The translations under genes were made by a program, and so were the position numbers. Below the pieces are notes generated by a model. That model worked only from the letters and a program-made list of their open reading frames with translations, was not told the DNA's origin and did not search any database. Shown piece by piece: positions 25,601 through 33,905 of a DNA stretch of 64,000 nucleotides. The DNA lies in the NCBI RefSeq assembly GCF_010548305.1, contig NZ_JAAGLV010000030.1, positions 1 to 64,000 of the forward strand, given 5' to 3'. Source of the stretch: Streptomyces sp. SID13031. GTDB lineage: Bacteria > Actinomycetota > Actinomycetes > Propionibacteriales > Kribbellaceae. Every line of letters starts with the position of its first letter. The first letter of the stretch is position 1.

Positions 25601-28600
25601 AGGCCAGTCGGATCCGTAGACGACAGCACCAGGTCCTTGCGCGGTGCACCATTGGCATCCACGTCCCAGGCCGTCGTAGAGGTCAAGTTAGCTATGTCGG
25701 TATCGGCAGTGGTACGGAACGTGCTGTCGTACGCCACCATCCGACTAAACCCGTTAGGCTCCGTGGCATTTGCAACATGGGTCTTGGTGGAGCCAATTTG
25801 GTAATCGTAGGTGTGTGCCTGCCGGGTCGCGGATGCCGTGGCCGCAGGCATAGTGATGCTGGTGGTCCGACCAAGCGCGTCGTAAACGATGTCGGTTTTC
25901 TCGTCGGTGTTTTGCGTTCTCAAGCCCGCCGCTATGGCGTCATTGGCCAGAGAGTCACGCATGCTGCTGAGGCAGCCAGGGCAAGAGTTCGTGCCGTTAT
26001 CGGGTAGGTAGCCGTAGTCGGTGATCTCGCCGCCAGGAAGCTCTACCCGATATAGCCGCGGAATATTGGAGGGGTCGTTGGCGTAAAGGAACTTGGTGTA
26101 CTGGCCGTCTGAGGTAGAAGCTCCACAGATCATGCCCGCCGGCGGGGCAACGAAGCCGCTTGGCACGCTCGGGCAGCTCGCGTCACCCGAATACCACAGC
26201 TTGGCCCATCGGTTTGGATCGACCTGATCGGTGATTTGCGTCAGGTGTGCCGGAGACCCACTGTAGGCGTATTGGAGCGCCGCGGGAGTGCGATCGTCTG
26301 CCGGGTTGGTGCTGAGCTTGAGAGTGCCATCGGAGTTAAAGACGTAGGTCCGGCCATCGCTGTCTTGCAGGGTAACCGTGCCATCGCCATTGCGGACCAT
26401 CTGGCCGCTCTCGTTGACAGGTGGAGTGAACCCGCCATTAGCAAACTTATACTCGTGGGTCTCACCCGTTGAGTCGTTCAATACCACACTGTTCTGACCG
26501 ATGACGGCGAAGTCGTAGCCCAGGTCGCCATCGGCGTCGATGCCCAAGTTCCAGCCGTCTGGCAACACCTGGGCCTTCGGCAGAAGCCAAGCACTCGGCA
26601 CCGGAAGGGCCTTGTCGATACCTGGTCCATCGACGTGCAGACCGAGGTTGGCCGCACCGCCAACCTCCTTGAACTCAACGGTGATCGGAATCGTTTGCCC
26701 GGCGGTCATCGAGATACCACTGGCCGCCCAGACAGGGCTGGAGGTATTGGTCGACCAGCTGTCCACCTGGGTGCCGCCGTTGTTGGGCGCAATGATCTTG
26801 ATGCCATCATCTGCCCACCCGCCAAACTTGTAGCTTCCGGCCTGAGGAGCCTTGAAGTACCCCTTCCACCGCACCACGAAGTTGTCCTTGGGACCGTTTG
26901 GTACGGGCGAATCGCCACCCCAGTTTGCCGAAGGTGTCGGGTCCGTGCGTGACAAGAACTGGGTGCTTACGTCCGTATCACTGGCCGGGAAGGTGCTGCC
27001 GGTGTAGTAGCGGCCGATCAGACCATGAGGCGTAGCGACTGGACGGACACCGGTCTGGAGCCAGTCGGTTGGAATCACCCTCGACGTGATCGAGCCGTCC
27101 GTAGTTTTTACCAACATCTGGGTACTTGAGTTGCCCGTCGCTTCGAAGTATTCAAAGGTGACTGGGACTACCTGGCCGGCGGACAGTGCTACCCCCGTGC
27201 CAAACGCGTTCGTCTGCGAGCCAGCCCAACCATCGTAGTTGAGTGTGTTGTTCACGTAGATGCGTGAGCCGTCATCGGAAGTCGCACCAAATTGGTAGGT
27301 CCCAGCTTGCGGTGCGACGAAGTAGCCGCTCCAGCGCGTCAAGAAGTTGTCTGTGGAGACGACACCGGTGTATGGGCTATTGCTGCCCCAGTTGAAATCA
27401 ACATTGGGGTCAGCCCGCGTAATGGCTGGCGCTGTGCTCGGGAAGACGCGCGTCGCTCCCGGGTCGTTCCAATACTGACCGACGAGACCGGGCCGTGAAC
27501 GCTGAGGCGAGTTGTAGTCCAGGCTGACACCAAGACTGCCGCCAAGTGCTGCGATGGAATGGGTCTTTGCGCTCGTCGTCAGGTTGCCCGTTGCCAGATC
27601 AACACTAACCGGCCCCATGCCGTCAAAAGCCTGGGTGCTGTCTTTGCCGTTACGCAGGTCGACCTTGAAGGAGTAGACCGGACTAAACGTCGTCGCCGCT
27701 CCAGGGTAACCATCTGACGTTTCAACCTGCCAATAGTAAGTGGTCCCGTCCTGGAGGACATTATCCGGCGCAGTCCAGCTCGGTGTGGTCGTAAATCCTG
27801 AGTTGGCCAGCTGGCCTCCTAGGCTCGTGCTGGTCCCACCTCCGGTGCCGGTCTTACTCGTGGCGATGGTGTAGCGGTAATTGATCGGCCCAATTCCTTC
27901 AGCGTCGGTATCTGTAGCAACCGTCGACTTGAGAGTTGGCTGGTTGGTGACAGAGATCCCGTCATTGGCCGGAGACACAACCGTGCTGGGGTTCGGCAGG
28001 CCCTCATAATTGAACCATACCTGGGTACGGTCGTAGGCAAACAACTTATATGAGTAGTAGTTGTTGTAGGCTTCTTCACCGCGCACGATTTGCCAGTTGC
28101 TGAGGTCGTTACCCTGGACCAAGTAGCGATACAGCGAGCTGAGGTTGATGTCGTAGCTCGATCCGTTCCACTGGTTAGTCGATGGAGCGTTGGGGTCGAT
28201 ACACCAAAAGCCCATGCAGTTGCCGCGGTTGACCTCAATGTAGTGACCGCTACAATTGCCGTAGCTAGGGGTCGAGCAGTTGGGCATCTCAACGTGGAAA
28301 TTGGCTTCCACGACGTACTTGTTGGCCATGGGACTCAGATCGACGTGGTACATGAATCGCCACCACTTGTTGCTGACGCTGCCGGTGCTATTCCCGCAGC
28401 CTTGTCCCGGCCAGCAAACAAAGCCGTCCGACTTGTAGTTCACGTAGGAACTACTCGGGCCGCTTTGCGATACATAGGTTGGATCAACGATCACAGGGAA
28501 CTCATCTGTTTTGAGCTCGCTCAACCACTTCTGACGGACGGCAATAGTCAATCGGTTGCCACTCAGTGATTGGATGACATATGGATCGGCTCCTACAACT

Positions 28601-29442
28601 CCCTGCTTCTGCGTGGCGACGGTTGGGGCAGCGATAGAGAAATCACTCAACTCGCCCGTCAGCTTAAACCAGCCGGGGCGATCAGGATCCGACACAATGC
28701 CAGTGCCGCTCATGTCGAAGCTGAAACTAGTGGCGGCAGCCCGGCTCTTAATGATGATCGCTTCTTTTAGTTCGGATCCGGTCACGGTGTAGGCCAGGTC
28801 GATGCCTTGCCAGACGTTGCGATAGGTGACTATCTGATCCTTGCCCTCGCCCGACACCACCGGCTTCACCGACTGCCCGCCGACCGGCTTAAAGCTCAAT
28901 CGCTGCGCGGCCTTGATTAGTTCTACGCTGGCGTCGTCGCCGAATTTGCCCTGCCAAGCATTGGCTTTGCTCTTCCAGGTGCCATCAGCCGTATCCCGCA
29001 CCAGGGTACTATCAATGTCTTTCCAGTGGCCGTTTTCCCGGTAGCTAGTAGCTTCCTCCAGGCTGTACTCCAGGGTCTTGGTTCCGTCTGCATTGAGATA
29101 GGTCTTTCGATTCCCGGTACGGTTTTCGTCTAGCGTTCTTACGTGACGCTTATCTCCAACCTTGCCATTCCGAGAGAGCTGACGATCCAGATCGAGTTGC
29201 TTCGCCAGTGCATCCGTGACCGGACTGGCCTTGGTGCCCACATCGACCGACGCATCGGCAGCCGGAGCGCCGGTCACCTGGACATCGCTAGCCAGAGGGC
29301 GCGGAATTCGCGCCTGCTGCTCATTGTAGGCACCACTAAGATAAGGAGGACCCAAGGCGAGGGTATGAAGCATAAGGGCGCCGACCATAAACGAATGTAA
29401 CGAGCGACTGTTGATCGCGCGCCTTACGGCTTTGACAACCAT
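22687..29442 (-). CDS. RHS/YD-repeat polymorphic toxin with three PA14-like domains
   Basis: This protein of about 2250 residues has an N-terminal signal/anchor helix (about 20-40), an exported region with DNRLRE-like features, two PA14-like modules (about 655-800 and 810-955), and YD/RHS repeats (YDALGRT, YDTLGRL). A third PA14-like module (about 1336-1480), more RHS repeats and the core boundary GRFLSVDPVEGG / FDLDGR follow. The last 145 residues (22690-23124) are a variable tail with hydrophobic helices (AAAATVACIASVACGVGVGI and others) and no recognised nuclease motif. RHS shells encapsulate and deliver such C-terminal toxins. ATG 29442 after GGGGG is preferred to GTG 29454. GC is visibly lower than in the flanks. 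Confidence 0.88.
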   Translation of the reverse strand: MVVKAVRRAINSRSLHSFMVGALMLHTLALGPPYLSGAYNEQQARIPRPLASDVQVTGAPAADASVDVGTKASPVTDALAKQLDLDRQLSRNGKVGDKRHVRTLDENRTGNRKTYLNADGTKTLEYSLEEATSYRENGHWKDIDSTLVRDTADGTWKSKANAWQGKFGDDASVELIKAAQRLSFKPVGGQSVKPVVSGEGKDQIVTYRNVWQGIDLAYTVTGSELKEAIIIKSRAAATSFSFDMSGTGIVSDPDRPGWFKLTGELSDFSIAAPTVATQKQGVVGADPYVIQSLSGNRLTIAVRQKWLSELKTDEFPVIVDPTYVSQSGPSSSYVNYKSDGFVCWPGQGCGNSTGSVSNKWWRFMYHVDLSPMANKYVVEANFHVEMPNCSTPSYGNCSGHYIEVNRGNCMGFWCIDPNAPSTNQWNGSSYDINLSSLYRYLVQGNDLSNWQIVRGEEAYNNYYSYKLFAYDRTQVWFNYEGLPNPSTVVSPANDGISVTNQPTLKSTVATDTDAEGIGPINYRYTIATSKTGTGGGTSTSLGGQLANSGFTTTPSWTAPDNVLQDGTTYYWQVETSDGYPGAATTFSPVYSFKVDLRNGKDSTQAFDGMGPVSVDLATGNLTTSAKTHSIAALGGSLGVSLDYNSPQRSRPGLVGQYWNDPGATRVFPSTAPAITRADPNVDFNWGSNSPYTGVVSTDNFLTRWSGYFVAPQAGTYQFGATSDDGSRIYVNNTLNYDGWAGSQTNAFGTGVALSAGQVVPVTFEYFEATGNSSTQMLVKTTDGSITSRVIPTDWLQTGVRPVATPHGLIGRYYTGSTFPASDTDVSTQFLSRTDPTPSANWGGDSPVPNGPKDNFVVRWKGYFKAPQAGSYKFGGWADDGIKIIAPNNGGTQVDSWSTNTSSPVWAASGISMTAGQTIPITVEFKEVGGAANLGLHVDGPGIDKALPVPSAWLLPKAQVLPDGWNLGIDADGDLGYDFAVIGQNSVVLNDSTGETHEYKFANGGFTPPVNESGQMVRNGDGTVTLQDSDGRTYVFNSDGTLKLSTNPADDRTPAALQYAYSGSPAHLTQITDQVDPNRWAKLWYSGDASCPSVPSGFVAPPAGMICGASTSDGQYTKFLYANDPSNIPRLYRVELPGGEITDYGYLPDNGTNSCPGCLSSMRDSLANDAIAAGLRTQNTDEKTDIVYDALGRTTSITMPAATASATRQAHTYDYQIGSTKTHVANATEPNGFSRMVAYDSTFRTTADTDIANLTSTTAWDVDANGAPRKDLVLSSTDPTGLKSATLYDYADRPTDQYGPAPSAWFGADRKPLAANDAQMPHTQTGYDGSIQAAAVAYFQVGTATNGTGVATKVLEGAPKLHATGIGVANGDLNKSWTTSPVTVDAGKGWGMTITADVHLTANGTYTFPTASDDGLRLFVDDTLVVGDWNDGVLRNNPGSHTYVNTQGDSYHRIRVDYYNKLASETDAHIDVNIIPPGGSNIPIGQFLKPHYGLATSQTTYDSSTAVGGGTNVTATTNYGANPELGLAQSSTLDSTGLNYTSSSTYETPGPGSYLRQLSKTLPGGTVTNYAYYVATDTKDNPCTTGTTEAYRQAGMLKLKTEADPDGAGAQTGRTTETIYDDAGRVVATRYNADSWTCTTYDTRGRVTTVAIPAFNGAPARTVTNNWLVGANPFVVSSSDANGTITTTSDLLGRTTSYTDAQGNTTTTSYDTLGRLSSRSGPLGAEVFVYDNFNRLTSQKLDSVVIATPGYDAYGRLSGVTYPTAGSQALTISRDALGRTTGTDYTLGNGTTHLTDTITRSQSGQIISGTELGASKAYSYDKAGRLTAATIGANSYAYAFGTPTACSGAYNANAGKNSNRTSQTINGATTTYCYDQADQLAQSSTNKIDVPVYDAHGNTTQLGTSWGGGTVTQFTYDSSDRNSRISQNWGQEQVDYNRDVQNRIISRFTSGTNTSSTWYGFTGAGDTPDFTRDSNWNITEKYFQLPGGVLLTKRSASTVFSLVNVHGDVMATTDASGAQTGTFTYDPFGNPVATSPNNTATGSTYGWVGQHEKDTESALALAPTQMGARVYIASIGRFLSVDPVEGGTPNNYVYVTDPVNEFDLDGRSAWKYLWNSDKVQGWAHKGIDKAIGVGAAAATVACIASVACGVGVGILAVTTIAVAGTAAHYGLAQKGSSNASYKSRSAISWAGRSTRNAASGALCGVVIGTGCGITGFISPARGSLLWQVPLRSRPRGLYNVSRYLIKSFVKKR

Positions 29443-29710
29443 TTGAACCCCCACGATGCAATATTGAACGCTACATGAGACCTACTGCCGAACCGCGGAT
29501 GATGCTCCCGTCGCTCAATGTCCCGTGGTACGGGGGTTGCCAGCGTGATCCACGGACACGGTGCAGCGCTAGTAGACAGAGGTGGATCTTGAAGCACGGC
29601 AGACCTACAACAAAGTCGTATCTCGACGTGGATAGGCGGTCCGAGAAGTCGATGTCAGGCAGTGTGCTGATGTACAGCGACCAAGCCTGGACCGGCCCGG
29701 CGACTCGGAA
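29443..29710 (-). promoter_or_regulatory. upstream region of the RHS gene
   Basis: This 268-base intergenic region lies between the LuxR-type regulator stop and the RHS start. No gene is visible. It should hold the RHS promoter and any site bound by the regulator, but I see no convincing -35/-10 pair or palindrome. Confidence 0.35.
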
Positions 29711-30679
29711 CTAGCCGTATGGACGGAGTTTGGCTGCCACCGCTGCGCGCTGCCGTACCCCAAACTTGTCCAGGACGTGAGTTACGTGGGTCTTCACTGT
29801 TGGCACCGTGATTCCCAGCTCATTCGCGATCTCCTCATTGGTGAGGTCGTCGGCCATGAGAAGCGCGACCTCCTGCTCGCGTGATGTGAGCTTGTCCAAG
29901 AAGATCTGAGCTTCAACTGACGGCCTCATCAACAGCTCGTTCATCTCGCTCTGCGCGCGCTCGCACATGTCCCGCAAGCCGCTGACCTCACGCAGTACAG
30001 CCTCCTGGTCGGATAGGTCGTTCTCTGTGATGCCGATGATCTTGCTGCGCAGCTGCTCCAGCCGGTGGCCAAACGCTTCGACGACATCTACGACAGACAT
30101 AGGCCCAACGCTCAGGTCGCCACCGCCAAACAACCTGGTCTCCTGAGCGACATCCTCCCGTTCTCGCGCTAGTGCCCTGACCACACTCTCGGCTAGCCAC
30201 TGAAAGGCTCGGGCGATCTCCTCGTTGTAGACGCCAGACTGGTAGCACTGCATCGAGGCGAGCCCGATAACAGTTGGTCCGTCGACGGACGGCTCAAGCA
30301 GAGGAACCGCGATGGCGTCACGGGACAGTCGTTCCTGATCGCCGAACGAGTGGCCCCGGTTGAGTAGCTGTCCGTCGTCCATGCCGTACAGATAGGGCTT
30401 CGCGTTCTTCTTTATCCAGGCTGCAAGCCGATCCGGTCCATATGTCTGATGCCCTGGAGGTTCCTCTTTCGGCGTGTCGAAAATATAGGGCAGGACCAGG
30501 TACTGGTTGTCACGGAAGAACGCCACGTAGAAGCTATCGACTGGCGCAATGGTCCCCATCGTCACCCGCCACTGGTTGTAGAGCTTGCGACGCTGGCCTG
30601 CAGGCAGGTAGCTCACCGTCCGGTATGCGTCACGGAGGATCTCGGCCAGTTGCGGCGAGAACTGATTGAGGTCAGACAT
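29711..30679 (-). CDS. GAF-like/LuxR-type transcriptional regulator
   Basis: This 322-residue protein has an N-terminal GAF-like sensory region (SFYVAFFRDNQYLVLPYIFD, DAIAVPLLEPSVDGPTVIGL), a helical linker (about 190-250) and a C-terminal LuxR HTH: LTSREQEVALLMADDLTNEE, then ELGITVPTVKTHVTHVLDKF. ATG 30679 follows GGAAGG. It lies upstream of and parallel to the RHS gene with about 270 nt between, so it may control the toxin gene. The sensed signal is unknown. Confidence 0.8.
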   Translation of the reverse strand: MSDLNQFSPQLAEILRDAYRTVSYLPAGQRRKLYNQWRVTMGTIAPVDSFYVAFFRDNQYLVLPYIFDTPKEEPPGHQTYGPDRLAAWIKKNAKPYLYGMDDGQLLNRGHSFGDQERLSRDAIAVPLLEPSVDGPTVIGLASMQCYQSGVYNEEIARAFQWLAESVVRALAREREDVAQETRLFGGGDLSVGPMSVVDVVEAFGHRLEQLRSKIIGITENDLSDQEAVLREVSGLRDMCERAQSEMNELLMRPSVEAQIFLDKLTSREQEVALLMADDLTNEEIANELGITVPTVKTHVTHVLDKFGVRQRAAVAAKLRPYG

Positions 30680-30816
30680 CGACACCTTCCTCGACGCGCT
30701 CGAGGGGCCCGCCGCTGCGGCCCTTCTAGACACTGTGGGGGTGCAAATGGGAGCTGTATGTCAGATCATCCGCCAATGCAGCCGCCGGCGACAGCCCACG
30801 GGCACATCGCGGATGC
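30680..30816. other. gene-free stretch upstream of the LuxR-type regulator
   Basis: No gene is visible in these 137 bases. The segment contains GAGGGGCCCGCCGCTGCGGCCCTT, a weak imperfect inverted repeat, and presumably the regulator promoter. Confidence 0.3.
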
Positions 30817-31205
30817 TCAGAGGTCGGTAGCGTCGATGAAGTCTGGCTCATCGAAGTCGAAGGCCTGCGTGCGCTCAGAGCTGCGACTGAAGCGCTGTCT
30901 CAAGATCTTCGCGTGCGATGCCTGGCCAATCCTTGGCGGGAGTGTTTTTGGCGTCTACAGGCTTTTTCTGGAGCTTTGGCGCTGCTGGGCGCGCCATACG
31001 TTGTAGTGCCCTTGACTGGCGAACTTGCGCCCATGGCCCAGGCTGCGACCACAGCCGCACTGGAAGACAGGGACTTCCGGGCCAGCCGACGCCTCCCTGC
31101 CCGAACGAAGGGAAGCCTTGGCGCACGCTCTGTCCAGATCTGACCGGAATTGGGGTGTTCGTAAGACGTTCGGCTAGGGGCACCCACCGCGATGAACCTC
31201 TCCAT
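30817..31205 (-). pseudogene. degraded small gene with a zinc-knuckle-like motif
   Basis: ATG 31205 has an excellent site (AGAGGAGCTACATG) and opens MERFIAVGAPSRTSYEHPNS. A neighbouring frame carries the more protein-like sequence SDLDRACAKASLRSGREASA, then VFQCGCGRSLGHGRKFASQG and HYNVWRAQQRQ. After a TAG it continues RQRFSRSSERTQAFDFDEPD to TGA 30817. I read this as a gene with one frameshift and one nonsense codon. The family is not recognised, and an intact 101-residue protein in the first frame cannot be excluded. Confidence 0.35.
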
Positions 31206-31310
31206 GTAGCTCCTCTGTGGGTGCTCTTGGTCTTTCGGCGTGGTTGCTGCGGCTCAGGTGTGAGGGCCGGGGTCAGAGTGGTTGTCGGGGTGTTGGGGCA
31301 GAATTGGGGT

Positions 31311-31790
31311 GTGAAGAAGCCTGAGGCTGAGCCTGTGGTGGCGCGTAATCGCAAGGCTGCGCACGAGTACCACCTGGGCGAGTCCTGGGAGGCGGGGATC
31401 GTGTTGCAGGGGATGGAGGTGAAGGCGCTTCGTGCCGGGCGGGCGTCGCTGGTTGGCGGCTTCGCTCAGGTCGAGAACCGGGAGATCTGGCTGCACGGCG
31501 TGCACATCCCGCAGTACTCCCAGGCCCGCTGGTTCAACGACGGCTCACGCCGCAAGCGGAAGCTGCTGCTGCATCGGGCGCAGATCGACAAGATCGAGCG
31601 CAAGGTCAACGAGAGCGGGCTGACGATCGTCCCGGTGGTCCTCTACTTCAAGGACGGTCGCGCGAAGGTGGAGATCGCCCTGGGACGCGGCAAGAAGACC
31701 TGGGACAAGCGGGACGCGCTCGCCGAGCGCGAGGCGACCCGGGAGACCGAGCGTGCGGTCAGCCGCCGATTGAAGGGTCACCGGGACTGA
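31311..31790 (+). CDS. smpB: SsrA-binding protein SmpB
   Basis: SmpB binds tmRNA and brings it to stalled ribosomes for trans-translation. The 159-residue protein shows RNRKAAHEYHLGESWEAGIV, LQGMEVKALRAGRASL and the signature GKKTWDKRDALAEREATRE near the C-terminus, typical of the family. GTG 31311 is the family start; the frame stays open upstream but is not SmpB-like. Neither ftsX upstream nor ssrA downstream, the common neighbours, is present in the window. Confidence 0.95.
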   Translation: MKKPEAEPVVARNRKAAHEYHLGESWEAGIVLQGMEVKALRAGRASLVGGFAQVENREIWLHGVHIPQYSQARWFNDGSRRKRKLLLHRAQIDKIERKVNESGLTIVPVVLYFKDGRAKVEIALGRGKKTWDKRDALAEREATRETERAVSRRLKGHRD

Positions 31791-31799
31791 TCAGCGGTG

Positions 31800-32557
31800 C
31801 GCGCGGTCTGCGACAGCTGCGGAAGCGGCGAGTTGCTCACTGGACAGCGGGACGGTGAGCGCCGGCGGAGACCATCTGCTGCGGACGGTGATCTCGCACG
31901 TGCCGCGGAGGGCGACCACGTCCGGTGAAGTCGCGGGCGGCGCTTTCGAGCCTGGGCAGGTGAAGCTCAGCAGCTCGATGGTGGTTCGGGCATGGCCGGT
32001 CGAAGGACCTGGCGCCGAAGGGTCCAGCCTGACCGGCGACCTCATCATCGGAGACGGGCTGTACTGGACCCACTACGTGTCGGCAGGCACCGGCGCGGCG
32101 GGCCCCGACCCGATACGGATCGGGGGTGGTGGGGAAACATAATCGCGTTGGAGGAGGCCGATTACCAAGGCTCGGGCCAGACGCACACGTCACCCGGCGC
32201 AACCTCTACGCACTGTGCAACGATGGCGTCCTGCTGCGCTGGACCGTCGTCAAGGGCAAGTTGCTGAACAAGGTGTCCGCTCCCGGGTTCGCCTCGATGA
32301 AGCCGATCGTCAAACTGGTCCGCAGCACCGGCTGGCAAGGGTTCGAGGCGATGCACGCCCAGAAGTGCGGCCAGCTCGGCACCATCCTGCTCGGCATCGA
32401 CCGCGACACCAAGTCCAGCTACCTGTACGCCCTCGGCCACGCCAACGGCAAGGGCACCGTCATCCAGTCCCTCGGCAAGGTCCCCGCCGGCTACACCTTC
32501 CCCGGCCCGGTCTACTTCCGCTGGAAGGGTCTCGGCACCCCACTCACCGGAGAGTGA
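31800..32557 (+). pseudogene. remnant of a secreted protein, frameshifted
   Basis: Three consecutive frames make one protein. The first reads ATAAEAASCSLDSGTVSAGG, DHLLRTVISHVP and GDLIIGDGLYWTHYVSAGTG, then PDPIRIGGG. The second (from about 32120) reads WGNIIALEEADYQGSGQTHT. The third (from about 32187) reads RRNLYALCNDGVLLRWTVVK, GWQGFEAMHAQKCGQLGTIL and KVPAGYTFPGPVYFRWKG to TGA 32557. The signal peptide is missing and the relic begins right at the smpB stop. It resembles secreted repeat proteins of unknown function. The two shifts make it non-functional. Confidence 0.65.
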
Positions 32558-32563
32558 AACAAA

Positions 32564-32590
32564 CGGCGCCACCGGACCTGGGTGGCGCCG
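32564..32590 (+). terminator. strong GC hairpin after the secreted-protein relic
   Basis: CGGCGCCACC (32564-32573) pairs perfectly with GGTGGCGCCG (32581-32590) around a 7-nt loop, seven bases after the relic's stop codon. It is a good hairpin without a T-run. Confidence 0.5.
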
Positions 32591-32644
32591 TACGCGCGGG
32601 AGGCCGCATCGCGGTGACTGGCGACGGTTCGGGAAGATGAGCAC

Positions 32645-33172
32645 ATGAACGTAGACAAGGACTCCCTGGCTGAGCAGGCGCGTCTCAGGGAAGCCGAGGC
32701 CGAGGCCGAACGCATTCGGCAGGAAGTCGAAGGTGCCGTCTCCGACCCGGCGACCCAGGAGGAATGGATTCGTCAGTCCAACCTGGTCTACGGCGGACTG
32801 GCGGCTGCCGGGCTGGTGGTGGTGCAGCCGTTCCTGACTGAGGACTCGCTCGACCCGGCGGCGATGGTTTGTGTCGTTGCGTTCGCCGTCTCTATACCGT
32901 TACTCGCCGCGCTTCTGGTGCTGAATCGGCAGGAGGCGTTTCGTCGTCGGGCGAGCAAGTCACCGTTCGTCGGGGTGGCCAAGGCAGTCGCACAGGGCTC
33001 GGCGTTCGTCGGCATCACGGCGGCCTTCTGGCACATCTCCCTCGTTGCGGGGATCGTGTTCCTGACGATGGGGTTCGTCGCGGTGGGAGTGCACTCCTCG
33101 GGATTCGTGCAGCTGGAGTACGACTCGAAGTTCCGCTCGAGATTTCGTCGCGGCAAGTCACCCGGGGAGTAG
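32645..33172 (+). CDS. membrane protein with N-terminal coiled coil
   Basis: This 175-residue protein begins with a charged helix (SLAEQARLREAEAEAERIRQ, probable coiled coil). Four hydrophobic segments follow at about 50-64, 74-92, 111-130 and 131-150, and the C-terminus is basic (FRSRFRRGK). No known domain is recognised. It stands alone, convergent with the CGNR gene. Confidence 0.65.
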   Translation: MNVDKDSLAEQARLREAEAEAERIRQEVEGAVSDPATQEEWIRQSNLVYGGLAAAGLVVVQPFLTEDSLDPAAMVCVVAFAVSIPLLAALLVLNRQEAFRRRASKSPFVGVAKAVAQGSAFVGITAAFWHISLVAGIVFLTMGFVAVGVHSSGFVQLEYDSKFRSRFRRGKSPGE

Positions 33173-33192
33173 CCAACGCTGACGCCACGGAT

Positions 33193-33795
33193 TTAGGTGG
33201 CGGGGGTCTTCTTGCGGGTGCGGGAGGCCCGGAGGTTTGTGATGTTGCCGCAGGTGCGGACGTTGTGCCAGACGCCGCTGCCGTTGCGGGAGGTGTCGTA
33301 GAAGGCGGAGCGGCAGCCGGGCTCGCGGCACAGCTTGACGCGGGGCCAGGTGCCGGTGCGCTGGGCCAGCAGGATCTCCGACCAGACGGCTGACGCGAGC
33401 CAGTCTGCGCCGGTGCCGACGGGGATCATGGCGACCCGGTCGAGTTCGTCGGTGACGAGTTGGACCTGGGCGCGACGGGTGACAACCGATGGTGCGGCGG
33501 CCGCGTCGGCGGCGCGCTCGTCGGGAGGGATCGCGAGCATTTCCTGCACACTCGCCTGGAGCTCACGCAGCGCCTGCAGGTCGGACTCGGGCAGGGTCGA
33601 GTCGGGTGATTCCAGGCCGCGATCGGCGGCCCACTGGCGACTGGCCTCCCGTAGCCAGCGCTGTGCAGTCGCGTGATCGGCGAGCAGGTCGGCTCCGTCG
33701 CGTTCGACGGCATGGGTGTTGACCAGATCCTGTACCAGCGCGAGGCCGCCCGGGCCTGAGCGTGCCTCGAACCTCTCGGTCGCCGTCCATGACAT
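33193..33795 (-). CDS. CGNR zinc-finger / ABATE-domain regulator, variant motif
   Basis: This 200-residue protein has the N-terminal ABATE region (LALVQDLVNTHAVERDGADL) and a C-terminal CGNR-type zinc finger: CREPGCRSAFYDTSRNGSGV with a final CGNITNLRASR. The four Cys are kept, but the eponymous CGNR is CGNI. CGNR proteins are thought to be DNA-binding regulators with a stress-gated sensor domain. ATG 33795 is used instead of TTG 33801. A perfect inverted repeat lies 12 nt upstream and may be its operator. Confidence 0.82.
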   Translation of the reverse strand: MSWTATERFEARSGPGGLALVQDLVNTHAVERDGADLLADHATAQRWLREASRQWAADRGLESPDSTLPESDLQALRELQASVQEMLAIPPDERAADAAAAPSVVTRRAQVQLVTDELDRVAMIPVGTGADWLASAVWSEILLAQRTGTWPRVKLCREPGCRSAFYDTSRNGSGVWHNVRTCGNITNLRASRTRKKTPAT

Positions 33796-33807
33796 AGCCA
33801 AAGACTA

Positions 33808-33823
33808 CTTGACTTCAGTCAAG
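33808..33823. promoter_or_regulatory. inverted repeat between the CGNR and SDR genes
   Basis: CTTGACT (33808-33814), two spacer bases and AGTCAAG (33817-33823) form a perfect palindrome 12 nt upstream of the CGNR start. A further CTTGAC half-site lies at 33836. It is a probable operator for a dimeric regulator, perhaps the CGNR protein itself or the nearby TetR. Confidence 0.5.
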
Positions 33824-33905
33824 GAAGCCAGCATGCTTGACAGAGGCAAATAGCCTTACGCCTCGGTCACAATGGGCCGAGCGCGCTCATCGAACGGAGT
33901 ACGAG

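Noticed and set aside
18888..31310. attL/attR duplication of the tRNA-Arg 3' end
   Set aside because: I looked by eye for a second copy of the T-arm and acceptor sequence up to smpB and found none. The island border is therefore inferred from content, not from an attachment repeat.
31791..31860. ssrA (tmRNA) next to smpB
   Set aside because: No tRNA-like start (GGGGCTGA-type) or tag-peptide frame is visible downstream of smpB; the DNA encodes the secreted-protein relic instead.
33183..33202. hairpin CGCCAC/GTGGCG at the end of the membrane-protein gene
   Set aside because: It overlaps the CGNR stop codon region and is only six base pairs long, too weak to call a terminator.
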